The notes under the pieces were generated by a model. The model saw nothing but the letters and a program-made list of their open reading frames with translations, ran no database searches and was not told the origin of the DNA. The translations under genes were made by a program, and so were the position numbers. From assembly GCF_036417845.1 (NCBI RefSeq), contig NC_089980.1, forward strand, positions 43,026,501-43,090,500: a stretch of DNA of 64,000 nt, in the 5' to 3' direction. Below, in pieces: positions 1 to 13,100 of the stretch (position 1 is the first letter of the stretch; each line of letters starts with the position of its first letter). This DNA is from Apteryx mantelli (Eukaryota; Chordata; Aves; Apterygiformes; Apterygidae).

Positions 1-3000
1 AAGTAGTTTAAGTCAGCCCACATTTTTTGCCTGACTACTTTGTCAAACAAAAATGCTACAAACATAAAAAAAATTAGTAGTAAGCCTACCCAGAGCTAAT
101 AAAAATTTCAAGAGGGAAAAAGTGTGGTTCTCCTCTACATACAGCATCTGAACATATAACTATCTAAGAAGATTCAGTTCTGTATGTATCTTCACCTGAA
201 TTCATCTGAGCATCCCTTCAAGCTCACTATGAGACCAGAAGTTACACATGTAAACTAGACATGAGGCACATTTCTTATTATACAAAGAGAAGTGCCACGG
301 ATCCTTGTAGAAGGGAGGATGAGGTGGGCTGTAGATCATACAGCTCTTCTGGCAAGTTGCACCCAACCTATGCTGTGAAGACCAGGCATGCCCTGTTTAT
401 CCCATCCTTGGGAGTTGGAAAATTGATGTTTCAGCTAATTAGCAACCTTTAGGTAAGCCAGACAGATAATAACATGCAAGTACTTTGTTTATTCAGGCCC
501 TTAATTATTTCAGTTTACTCTTTGTCCACCATAATTAAAAAACACAAGTTTTTAAGTGTAAAGTAATTAAATATTTACATGTTTGATGTAGAAGTAATGT
601 GAAGAGAGCTTTGAGGTCTCTTCCTTTAAAAGCGCATACTGGCACCACAAACAAATATAAAGTTAGTGGGCAACTGCTGTATACTTCACAAGACTTGTAA
701 TGAGAGCACAGATGAAGTGTAAAGAAATTGGTGAGCTCAAATATCTCTGCTGAATTTAGCCTGTTGGATGAGCATGGATAAGGCACAGAGGTCATCCAAC
801 AGCTTCTTTCTGGCTCGATGTGATGTTATTTATTTCTCAGTTAAACTACCTGGTCACAGTCAGATCACCTGGGAGCAAGTACTCAAGCAGATGCAGAACA
901 AGGCTCAGCTATGCCTCTGCAGAGATGTGCCTGGATCTCTTTGACACTACATCTCAAGGAATTACTTTAACAAAACAAAGACATTGTACAGTTATGAATG
1001 AAAAAACTGCTGGATAACATGCAGTCCTGGCAACTACTATCCCTCCCACAGATGCAGTCACAGAAAGTTGATATGCTGTGGCAAGGGTGTCCACCCTTTA
1101 CACTAAACCCAGCAATGAGGAAAAGTAAATGGAGCTACTCATCAGCCTTCTTCTAGAGGCCCTTAGGGGACCAAATCTGTACCTGTCATACAAACTATCT
1201 GCAGCTGCCTGCATCCTCTGATAAGCACACCCCAATGTTTGGCTCTATGAAAAGGCTCCTTCTGTTCCTATCACACATTTGATGAGGAATGCCTGTATTT
1301 CGGCTGTGACAGAAGAGGAACCAGTGCATACAGACTTTCATTGTCCCAGAGGAAGTCACATAACTCACCCCAGCTGAAGGCTCACGAGCCACTGGTCTAT
1401 AGCATGCTCCTCATAATCTGAAGTTAACCAGCAATTTATTTACAAATACATTTCATTTTTTTAAACAAATACAAAATAGACAATTGCTTTTCCATATAGC
1501 TCACTACAGATGTGTATTAATAATATGTGTCTGTCAGTGAAATTTTTTATTTCTTCCAAGTCCCTACATTTACCCTTGAGATAAGCAGCATATGTTTTAG
1601 AGTTCTGGTTGACTACCAGATGGAGACCAACAAAAAGAGGCTGCAGTGAACTTGAAAGATTTTTTTCTTTTTTTGTATGTAGCAAATGGAGATTGCTAAT
1701 TAGCTTGAGATAGGTTTTAGTCCAAGGAAGGGAATGTAAATTTTGAATTGTTTAATGGTTAGCAAATGCAAAGCGACATCTTTTTCAGTGAAAAAAGTCA
1801 CACCCTTTTCCAGTATTAAAGTTTTTCGGAAACTCAGTGCTACTAGAGCAAAGAAGGGAAGAAATGTTATAAATAACTAATCATCTATACTGTATTCAAT
1901 ATTTGAAGTGAAATTTATTTCCTTGTGCATTAAAAGACAAGCAGGTAGTTTAGCTATATGCTCAAGTAGCCATCTGGTAACTATCTTGATTTTAAATAGA
2001 TCTCAATCTGTGAAATTGGATGATTAAACAAAAAGCGAGGGAAATTAAACCAGACAAGGTTTAATCTGGTCCCCTGAACTAAATATTTCCATGTGCATAC
2101 AGTTCAAAGCTGTCTTAAGGAAAACTCTCCCACAAGCCTTTGCTGTCTCAGTTGTGGGACCTCCTGCAGACCCTTCCAGAAAGCGATATACTGTATACGG
2201 TTTTCTTTGGTCTGTCTCATACAGATGACAGTCAAATATCACTGCCTCATCACCATTGCCCATATGAGGCCTCACAAACAAAAGCAAGTATCTTCCATCT
2301 ATTTCTGCTTTTTGTTTGGTGGCATGGTAGCACCCAGTGCTCAAGCTCCCTCCTTGTCTGAGTTTGAGCAGTGTCCAAACACAAGCACCACTGGGGAAAG
2401 AGGAACAGCCAGGGACAGTGGATCTAATCTTGCAGCACAGCAGATGCCTCAGGAGCACAATCACTTGGACATCAACCTTCCTCGACCTCCTCCTCTACGA
2501 GCAACAAGATGCAGAATTACACCTGGGAAACCTGGCTGCAGCAGCTTTGCCAATGGCCCAGCAGAGGTTATGGGGCCAGAAAACTGATGGGATCACATTG
2601 TTCATGGGACAACATTCGGGCAGGTACAGATAGGCACAGTCAGTCATACTGCTCCCCCCAACCCCAAATCACTGTTTGCCCTCAGTCAGCTCCCTGCCAC
2701 AGTGCTGCCCGCCCAGGCAAGGGAACGCCGTGCTCTGGGGCTGTGCGCTGCACTACAGATCACCCCTCCCAATAACCAATAATCTGAAATTGCTGCTGAG
2801 GCAGAAATCTGCCTACAATACCCACTCACCTGTGTTAGGATATGGCACACCACAGACTCAACGTACTTGTGGTAACACCTTGACAAATGCAACAAGGCTC
2901 TCCCCTCCCTTTTTCTGCCCATCTCCCTGGAGATACAAGACCACAGATGAATCCCTCAGACCCCAAACTAAACCCTTCTCAGCCTGTACTTATTTTTGTT

Positions 3001-6000
3001 GCCTGTGTAGCAGGGGATGGGATCCAAAGAATTGCCATGCATGATGCCGTTACCACTATATAAATCTATAAACACAGCTTTTAAGGATGGAGAGACCAAA
3101 CAGAAGAGAAGTATTATGGCTTGTTGCGTTCATGATTTAAACAACAGCCAGGACTGAGCTAGACACTAACGCAGGGTGGGGACTGGGCAGCCAATTTCCA
3201 TCAAGAGCAGCACAAGAAGTTTTGCCTATAGCTTACAGCTTTAGCAAAATTAACCTACATCATCTCTGCAGGCTGAAGCTAATGCCCTAATTCCACCAGA
3301 AGCCTCACAAACCTCTCACACCTTCCTAAAGACACATCAGAAAAAGCAGTTTAGTCACCCTGAGAGGGGATGGGGAACACTGGAAAAGGGGCTTCAGATG
3401 GAAGCCATAGTGGGGTATGGGACAGAGCTGTTTTGGATGCGTCCTTGGGGCAAGATTGTGTAAGGTCCAGGAAAAGGCACTCTGGAGCAGCTGTCCAGTG
3501 TCTGCACTCCTCTGCAAAGTGGTACTAAGGCCCAGAGTATGGGCACCTAAACAAACCCACCAGCAACAGATTTGTTAGCCCGTCCCCACATTAAGGTCTG
3601 CTTGTGACTGAGCAAAACTGTTGTGCAGCTCCCAAGGTACAGCTGTTGCCCCAGATCTCCAAGAAGCCCTTCAACTTCTTAGATTTAACTGGACTCTGAC
3701 TGCATCTGTAGTAGTGAGAGGTAGTAACAAGGTTACTAACATTCTGGCATAACTACTGGGTTATTCTGCCACCAGAGAAACGTTCAGGTCCTTCACAGCA
3801 TAGGCTGAAAAGCTATGTTGTTTCCATGAAACCTCAGGTTGTATTTTGCCTCATCTTTTGGCAGAATGAAGGAGTAGGTGTCATCATTGCAAAACATAAT
3901 GTAATAAAGGGAGGATAACATAGAAATGAAAGTGATTTATAGGAGACAAATGATTCAAGCAAGGGTGAATGATGACAGAAGTTATAAGTTAAAGAAAGGA
4001 AAGGATTTCAAACTAGGAGAAGAGCAGATCTACAAATGATAGGAGCATTACAAAGCTTTGAGACCTGGTGGTCAATAACAATTAAAGGCCTGTGAGCCAT
4101 CTGGCCCTTTATCTAGCACAAGAAACACTCAGGATGTCACAGGAGCTTGATAGTTCAAGAGTCTTCCAATGGCTCATCCATGGTCATGTTTGCAGTGGTA
4201 CAGACTAATCATTACTCTTATATCTCCATCAAAGATTGAAGAACATCTGATGTGTACCCGGGGCACTGCATCTGGTTTAGTTTCCTCCAAAGGAACACAG
4301 TTTACACACACACAGCACACACACCCCACAGCTCACACTGGACTCACAGCAAGCAGGGACAGTCAGGGGGTGGCTTCAAAACCGCACCACCATGCCAAAT
4401 CAAAATATTAATATAGATGCAGCCCAGCAGTCCAGCTAAGTCAAGTGTCAGGCACCTCGAAATGAGGGACAGATCCTAAGCTGAGCAGAAACATTCAAAA
4501 AAACCCAAAAAACACTAAACCTAAAAAGAATTTGAGCAGAGATCTGAGTATCATTGGCTAGTACCTTTTATTTATAGGCACTAGTTACCTGAATGTATAT
4601 CAATTATTAGCTAGAGCATCTTTGATACTGCATTTCAATATAGGTCACCTTATGTCTAGATTTCAATACAGTCAGCGCCCACACATATATCCTCCGCCCT
4701 AACTGTCCATCTATCCAAAATGAGATGAGTTAGTAATATCTGCCACCTATGGTACTGAGCTACACCTGTGCTATGCAAGTTTGTAGCTAGACTTTGTGCT
4801 GTCTACTGAAGCAACTGATGTGGTTACTGTTCATGCAACTCTTGTTTGAAACTAGTACCTCTGGAAGATTTTTTAATTAAAAAGGACTTAGTACTATTAA
4901 ACAATAATTATCAGAACCCCAAAGGAGGCATAACTGTAAAGAGAACTGTGCAGCTCCAAGCTTTCCAAATCTACACAGTGTTATTGGCAGCTGGCCTTCA
5001 ATTATAAAAAGGTAACAAGAAAGAGCACACTGCCAGTGACAGCAACGGGAGGTGCCTGCCTTCCCTTCACGAAACACTGCTTCCCTTGGGAGGTTCCACA
5101 CTGACTGGACTTTCAGATAGCTATCACCCAAATATAACTCAGGGTAATGTGGATAGTAGGATGCACAAACTTCACCTAGTGGAACTTCAGCACTACGGGA
5201 AATTGAGAAGGTTTTCTGGATTTGCACTAATGGCAAAATTTGGCCCAAAATGCATATACATATGCACACAAGGGAACAACAGCGTTGACTCAGGCAGTCA
5301 GAAATGCATGAAATTTGGCTTCGACAAGCTTTGACCATGGTCCAAAATCAATGCTGGAAACTTCACAGAACAAGGCCTTTTAGTAATAACCTCCTTCCTG
5401 CTACTTCAGCATCTCCCCATGAAGACTTACCCAACAGTGGGAGCTACATAAGCACAAACAGAAGTGAAGCAAAGGAGAGCTGGAGTCAAATACCTACTTC
5501 AGCCCATTCAAGGTTTAAATTGCTGTTAAATCTGCTGCTTCAAAGCAGCAGAAGTGGGCTTTGGAAGTGCAAAGACAGTCTTATCTCACCTAAAGGTTTT
5601 ATCAGGGGAAAGGGGGGGGAGGCAGGGGCAGCAAGGCATGGCAGGAATTAAAAACAGAATTGGCAACACAGAAATTCATCCATGTGTTTATTTTGATAAT
5701 CCAAAGTTCTCTCTTAACATCTTCACAGCATTTCAAAATGCCACTTTGAAATATGAAACATCTTCCCAAAGAGAAAGTTTACTAATTTAACCCCTAGAGT
5801 CCTAAACAGAATGCTTTATTTGACCACAATTAGCTTCCCCTCCACCTGTTAGCCCCGATGTCACTGCTCCTCATTGTCCCAAAGGGATTTGCCACTGCAC
5901 ACTCAAATCTATTTTCTATGGTACTGGAGGGATGCAGATAACTTCATGAACTCCTATCAGGAAGTTATAGCCTGGCAGTGACAAGGCTCCTCCTTTGCAA

Positions 6001-6999
6001 TGATTGATACCAAACCCCTGCACTCTGCTGTGAATGACACATCCACTGCCTGCTTCTCAGCCCAGGGGCAACTAACTGTTCAACCTACATTGAAGCAAAG
6101 GCTACTCTAAACCTCAGTTCCTTTGCGCACAGTGTAATATCTGAGTACCCTGTTGTCTTTAGCATTCTTATTTTCACAATTACCTGGTGAGTTAGGGCAA
6201 TACCATAATGACCAGTTTTCTTGAAGTGGATAAATGTTAATATGTCTGCGATCACACAAATCAGGACCTGCATTAAACAAAAAAAAAAACCCCACACACT
6301 CAAAGGGGTGGTAGAAAGCCTACACAGTTCAGTTGGATAAAATTCCAAATCTAGTTTGCTGCACAGCCACACAAATACATGCATTTATTTAGCAGCTAGA
6401 CAGGCAAAAGGCAGTAGTGAAGTGCCACTGAAGAAACACACAGGAAAGCCAAGCTGTGGGCCACATCCTGAACTGAGGACCAATATTTCAGTGCAAGCTA
6501 TATACTAAAATTCCTCTAAGGATTCAGGTTTAAGTCACTTGCCTGTCACAAAGCAAGTCTGCAGTAGTACATGGATCCAGGGGTTCAAGCCTAAAAATCT
6601 TGGTTTAGCATTATGATCTCTTTCTTCTATCCAATTATCACTCATGCACAACATATTCCAAGCCTTTAGTGAGTCCATCCATCTTTGCAGACAGCATGTC
6701 AATACCTGAATCTGGAAGGGATGTTGACACACACACACACTGGGTAAAACACCAGTGGGAAGTCACGCTCAGCACTTTTAGAGGGCGCCGACACACAACT
6801 GGGAAGGTATTGATTTTCCTTGCTGTATTTTATAACCTGCCTTAGCAAGCAGCACTTTAAAAAGAGGGCAGAAGACAAATGTTGCAATCACAAGGTGAGT
6901 GATGCTGGGAGACAAAACCTTCTGATTGCAGGCATTGCTTAGCACAATAGAACTGCAAGCCCACCTCCACAGGCTTGTCTTGGGAATGACTGGTCTGGA
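1..6999. other. GLP1R intron 3 or beyond; no recognised exon
   Basis: Both strands were read for the next GLP1R exon (expected to encode a TyrArgPheCys-type block and a ProTrpArgAsp/SerGluCysGlu-type block) and none was recognised. Short open frames such as 5338-4877 and 2464-2045 on the minus strand have no family motif and no convincing splice context. Small CA-rich patches occur near 4308-4331 and 6731-6742, and an A10 run lies near 6280. Otherwise unremarkable non-coding DNA. Confidence 0.6.
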
Positions 7000-7530
7000 G
7001 TCTCAACCCGCTCTGATGGCCATGACCTTTCAAAGATAACAGAGAGTAGCTTTGCAATGATGTCAGCCAGCTCCCTCAGTGCTTGCGGGTGTAATGCATT
7101 AGGTTCCAGGGACTTATTTATTTGTCCAGTTTGTTTAAATGTTTCCTAACCTGATCCTCCTTCACCAGGGGTAACTCTTCCTTGCTCCAGCCTTTCCCAC
7201 CGCTGTCATGGGACTGAGATTCCTGAGGGTAAATCTTACCAGCAAACACTGCGGTGAAAAAGACATTGAGTACTTCAGCCTTTTTTGTGTCCTTTGTCAC
7301 CAGGTCCCCTGCCCCTTTCAGCAGTGGGCCCACATTTTCCCTTGTCCTCCTTTTGCTGATATTCCTTTGGAAGCCCTTCTTGTTGCCCTTCACATCCCTC
7401 ACCAGATTCAATTCCAGGTGGGCTTGGGCTTTCCTAACCGCATCCCAGGACACTCAGTGTCCCTATATTCCTCCTGAGTCACCTGCTCCCGCTTCAACCT
7501 CTTGTATGCTTTCGGAGGAATTTCCAGATC
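7000..7530 (-). mobile_element. CR1 LINE fragment: middle of ORF2 (linker and start of reverse transcriptase)
   Basis: On the minus strand the translation moves from YKRLKREQVTQEEYRD (about 7510-7460) through KAQAHLELNLVRDVKGNKKG, KRRTRENVGPLLKGAGDLVT and VLNVFFTAVFAGK to a degraded HPQALRELADIIAK-like segment near 7040. This is the order of CR1 ORF2 between endonuclease and reverse transcriptase. The reading frame shifts near 7455 and stops interrupt the distal end, so it is dead. The 3' end of the element is missing, which is unusual because CR1 copies are normally 5'-truncated and keep the 3' end; a deletion or an old, broken insertion is likely. Confidence 0.85.
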
Positions 7531-10007
7531 ACAAGAGACTGGCACTCAATGCTTCCTCCATTTCAGTACCCCATCATAAACAGCAGTCAGTTTTAAGTGT
7601 TTGGATTTATTCCCCAGGGGACTTCCATGTAGGGTGTGAATTCCCCAAGGAATTTATTACGCAGTTGAGAACTTGACTGCTAATCAAATAGCAGTCTTAA
7701 ATGAGTAAGCTTGGTTAAAGTGCTTCATACTTAATGACAAACTTCACCGAAGATATATTGAAGATGCTTTGCAAACAAGGTCTCATCTTCTTTCATTTTC
7801 TCCATGTTCATTATGTGAAGAGATAGAAGCTCTGCAACCAGCGGTGCTAGAATCTATTTTAAGTTCTAAGCAGGGTGCTAAGCAAGAATAAGCAATATGC
7901 ATGAGTTAGTGATTTCTGTAGGACATGGGTGACCCAATTTTCTACTGCTTTAGCTCTTCCATTTTAAAGATGTTACCCTCTCCATTCTGGCAGTCTATTA
8001 GCATTCACTTTGAACATGACTGCACAAGATGTCATGAAATAGTATCAGGTCATGGGAATTCAGGCCCCTAAATTGCATACTTGGCATTGACACCAATTTC
8101 TTGCTTTGTACTAGAGAAGGAAAGACCTCCTTGTTCCATTCTTCTTCCTCTTTGGCAAAATATGGATTGAGGTATATGCACAGCAAGGGAACGGGTCCAG
8201 AGATTTAACTGCTTTCTGAAGCACTTCTGCGATTCTCCCTAGGAACCTCTATGGTTATAGAAAATGCTGCTATTCTTTTCATTGAAATAAACTCTTGGTT
8301 TCCAGGATAATTAAGTTTTTAATTTATTTCCAAAAGTATGAAAGATACTGCACATTCCAATAATTTATTAAACTGCAGTATTGTGTTAAAGCTTGGGTCT
8401 CTCTCGCAGTGATGGTTTCAAGTGCAATTGGAAGTCATATAACTGTGTGTATAGAGGCTTAAAGATTGCAAGTAAATAGGTTTAGAGAGAAGGAGTTTAA
8501 TCCTGTAACAAGCTTTAGATATCTAGAAAGATTAGAATATTGGAAAGACTTCTGCAGCATCAGATACTTCTATGACGATTAATTGGGAGGCAAATATTAA
8601 TTCCATACATTTATAGAAGCATGTTTATCATCCTAAAAAAACATATCTTTATTAATAATCTGGAAAGGATAAGCAAACAGCATGTTAACTTCAGAGCTTA
8701 CCAAATTGGCAGTTGCTATCAATACAGTTGAGATATAACACAAAAGTTTTGCAGAAGTTAGAAATATGGACATAGCAACAGAAAAATATTTACCCTAGGG
8801 AAATACAGAGTAAAGCATCTAGAAAAATCCCCCCCTCCCCCCCAACCAACATAGATGTTCAGCACACACAAGACAGGAGTGAAAGAACTGCCAAAGCATA
8901 CAAGTCATTTACAAAAGCAGACAAGACAGAAGTGGGTAACAAAACACCACTGGGATGCTGGGGCACTGGGGCAAGAAGGATGGAACAGAGCATTTCTCCC
9001 CAAGAGAGTTTCCTTCCCTGCCATGCCACAAAAGCCCCTAACTGTTAAGCAAATGTCCCTAACTGTTAATATAAGAGATACACAGGTAAAAGTGAAAACA
9101 GCAAGTCAGACTCAGCAATTCCGTTTTGGGGACTTTTACCTCCTTCCTCCCCCCACAAGCTTAAAGCTAGCCAGAAAATTTAAGGGTCACAACAGTTTAC
9201 CTGACATTTTTTCCACACACCATAACTGAATTTAAACATTTCCAAGCACCTCTCCCACTCAGTGACAAGAGCAGTTTAGAACAGATTATCCAGGAAGTTA
9301 GTTAATAAATTGTTAGATTTAGACTTCAAAGCTGAGAAAGGTTTTCGTGAAGGACAAACCATGCAAGTAACTGGAGGTTCAATGGAAGAATACCAGATGA
9401 AGTGATCTACTATGTGTTATCTTTAAGGGGAGTCAGTGTACACTAGGGCATAAAATCTCTAATGGTGATGTTCTGTCTTTTAGAGAAAAGTCTCTGCAAC
9501 CACTGACCATACCTTCATCTTGCAGCATTCCAACAAATAAGATAACCAAAATAGCCCTAAGTCCAGGAACTCGCATAAAGCTAAGGAAGCAATATAAAGC
9601 ACTTTTACCTTAGATCTTCTGTCTTTACCCACTGTAGGAAGACCTAACTTCTAGCTTTGCTACTTTTATCTCAGTTTTCAAAATACATCATTACTACTGT
9701 TAGACAATCTCCAAAAAGCATCAAGGTATTATTTGATTAATAGCCACCACTATTCAAGCAGCTGAAGCAGATGGGAGTGCAAAAATCCGAACTAAATACA
9801 ACTCCTTCCTTAAAAACAATCTCCCCTCTTATCTGCTCCTGCTAAACAGAGGTAGAGTGTGTCACACTGAGCCCAGTTACTACTATATTGCTATATTGCA
9901 GAGAACTGACTGCACTCGCTGCTGTTTGAACCACTTCCATCCATGCAATGGCTACGTAAGTAAAACAGGGCTAGTTTAAAGCTACGCGGATAAGAAAGGG
10001 CTCTTAC
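7531..10007. other. GLP1R intron 3, no gene seen
   Basis: AT-rich intronic sequence. A C-rich patch (CCCCCCTCCCCCCC) occurs near 8830-8843. The plus-strand frame 8855-9229 (124 aa) has no recognisable motif and lacks splice or promoter context, so it is taken as chance. Confidence 0.55.
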
Positions 10008-10118
10008 CTGCATTAGCCCAGGGGAGGTACCAGGGGCAGCTCACATTCACGTAGGTGCCAGGCAGTCCATCAGGCCAGCAGGCATAATTGTCAAACGTTC
10101 GGTTGCAGAACTTTCCTT
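10008..10118 (-). CDS. GLP1R: GLP1R coding exon 3: core of the extracellular domain
   Basis: The 111-nt exon has a CTCCCTGCAG acceptor and a GTAAGA donor, with phase 1 at both ends. It encodes [20 protein letters not shown], then [16 protein letters not shown]. It carries three conserved ectodomain cysteines (FC, AC, SC), the structural Asp and Trp of the FDxYxCWPD motif, and two predicted N-glycosylation sites (NRT and NVS) at the positions where mammalian GLP1R is glycosylated. This exon is the strongest identifier of the gene. Because it is 111 nt with equal phases, skipping it would stay in frame but destroy the hormone-binding fold. Confidence 0.95.
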
Positions 10119-13100
10119 CTGCAGGGAGAGGGAAGGGAAAGTCACGCCAGTGCCTTGTACTATTATTGCAAGGTGGAAAACTGAAGAGTGGAAGATAAAA
10201 GGAAACAAGGGCATGTGCATATAAGCCATAATAACATTATGCAATTAAGCTTTGATTTGGAGTTAAACTCTTTTGGACAAGAAAGGTAAGTCTCGCTTGT
10301 CCCCATGCAACAGGAGAGTTAAAAAGGGGACTGAACAGCAGTCTGGGATCTTTGACTAACCCAAGGGACAATAAAGGCAATGCAAGACTGATCCATTTCT
10401 GTCTTTTCCCTTTTGCATCCTTATATGTTTCAGTTTAGTTTAAAATTATTTTTGCTATGAATACTGTAGATAATCATTCCCAAGAACCAGCTCACAGTCA
10501 CACTGTTGGGAAGTCTAACCTAATAGATAGATCTATCAATAAAATACCCACACACAACCATAACTTTGCATTACAGCTTAATCAACATGAGCATACTTCA
10601 ACCTCAGATTTATTAAACTGTCATTCTTAGAGGGCAGCACTCAACTGCTCAACAAGATAATGGAGCAGAGGGAGATGAATGTTTTCTTGCCATTGCTGTC
10701 ATCAGCCACAGCTCTCGCTCTCTCTCTGCAGTAGGAATATAGCTAGAGAAGGAAAATTAACAGTTTTGAAATAATTCTTCACAGACACAACTTTAGACCC
10801 ATCTCATCTCTTTCAGTGTGTCACAAAAGCACTGAAGCATAGAAGTGGCCATACTGTGCCCAGTTGCGAGCGTCACTGACAAGTCACCAGCGTCCTCTAA
10901 ACACGACGATGCTGAGCACGCCACAGCTGCTCTCATCTCATTACACAGCTCAACTGTTAAAACAAGCTGCATTCTCATTTTCACTAAGACACCTTTTTAG
11001 CCATTCCAGCATTATACAATGCTCAAAGCAATTTATCCTGCCTGTAAGGCCAGGTCAATGTAAACAGCATGGTCCTAAGTCTCCTATGATTTTACAATAG
11101 ATCAGCCCTACTAACATCTGTGCTTGCTCCCAACCCTGACCCTACAGGTGTATTACATTAGTGTGCAGTTTGGATGCACTAGAGCCACCAATTGCCACTC
11201 TGCACCTAGAGGTGAACAGCTTTACAGTGAAATTCTTCCATAAAATGCTTCCCCTTAGCAGGGGGAAGACAGTCACACACAGACAGCAGGCTGAAAAGAA
11301 CAGGATAAAGAAGAAATGGACTGGAAAGTAAGCTGCAGAAACACTTTCAAGTTCATAATCACTTCCTTGCCACTGTTATCAGGCATTTTAAAGATTAATA
11401 CATCTACCCCTACCAAGCAGGCTTACCTGCCACAATGGGGGGTGCCTCGTACAAGTATTTCAGGCACTGGAGCTGATACTCCTTCCACTTCTGCATAACC
11501 CCAGAAAGGGACTCATCTGAGCTCTGAAAGAGAAATCACAAGTCTCAGACATTCTGAGCATTTCAACCACGTGTTTTGCACGCAGCCTAACAGGGTGGGT
11601 GTGAGGACGGCTACCAACAACCCAAAACAGCACTGTTTATGATAAGGGAAGTGAGACGCTGCTATGTATTTGCCTCATTACAGCCAAAGAAATCCCTTTC
11701 TATTTGTACCATGAGGAAGTGAAAAACTATTCTGTGTCCTCAATAAAACCCAAGTTAAATTAGCCTTGCTCTCTCAAACATGCCTTAATTGTGTGATTTA
11801 TTACCCCATGAAAGAACAGGAACAGCAGCAAGTCCTCTTAGCAGAGGGTTTCCTTCCAACAGCAAAACTTCTGTTATCCCATGAATGAGACAAGTTAACT
11901 CACTGTATTCAGCCAATATTTCCCAAGTATTCTTCCAGCACACAGATGAAAGCTTTTCCGGCTCAGCTCTCCTCCCATGAACAACAGCCCTTCCCAGCAT
12001 CCAGCCCATTTCCCCTGAAACTGCAGAAAAAGCAGGGACCTCCTTCTTGCACAGTTTGACAGACCGCAGAGTCCACTGTCAACTATCCCAAGTGCCCGGG
12101 GGGGGGGGGCATGTACAAAGTCTGTCTGATCACAAAGAAAATTAGCTATTATTAAACTGCAGAATTTAGCGCTGGCTGCTCGCTCGGCTCCTACTGGTGC
12201 CCCCTGGCTCACAGGGGCCCAGCTCACCCGCTGCATTTAAGCAAGGAAATGCCAACCCTCCTCTCCCCTCCCCACACTCGCATAAACTAAATTAGAAACA
12301 TAAGGATTACGGGGCTGTAAGCGATCAATAACACTGCTAACTCAGCATACTTTTCCAGAGAAAGGCCTAGCATGGGTGTCTCAAAGAGACATAAAATCAA
12401 CAGCATGAACCTAATGGTACAACATTCTAATACTGCATGGATGAGAAGTCATTTAACCCCAGCTGTTGATCAGTTTATGAAGTGAAGCATGAGGGTTAAT
12501 AATCCTTGTAATTTCATCCTCACAGCTCCAACTGATTTTTTTTTTTGTATTTGCATTTGCGCTCTTAAACCTTTTCAGAGGGTGAGGAAGAAACTGAGGC
12601 CTGGGAAGGATTGTTTTAAAACCAAAATGCTGTTTTAAACATATACTGCATTTCAAGAAATGCCAGACTGGATGCTGTCCACTACAACCAATGTGACTTT
12701 AAAAGACACCAGTGAAATCACCCTGGTTTAAAAGAAGAGAAGTAGAGACGGCATTTTTGGACTACAGATCTTTCAAGTCCTCTCTCCCCTTCTCTTGTAT
12801 CCTTCCACTTCAAAAAAAAGTGTTTTAAAAGAAAAACCATACATCATGCTTCTGCCTGGATTAAACCATTACGCTTAATCACAAAGATGCTCTTGAACAT
12901 GTCATGAGAGCTACATTTGGTAGATATCTGTGTTGTGTTTCAGGAATGTTAGCTGCATATTTATGTGCAACCCATGACTGCAGCTAGGGCCTCGGGCCAG
13001 AATTTCAGAAGAATTTAGCCAGCTCCCACTGAAGTCAAAACAAGCACAAGCCTGTAGATCTTTGAAAATCTGACCCTTGTCTTGCTGATTTAAATCATCC

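Noticed and set aside
4877-5338. 153-codon minus-strand frame containing VWNLPREA, considered as GLP1R exon 4
   Set aside because: No YRFC, PWRD or SECE-type receptor motif and no fitting splice sites in phase 1.
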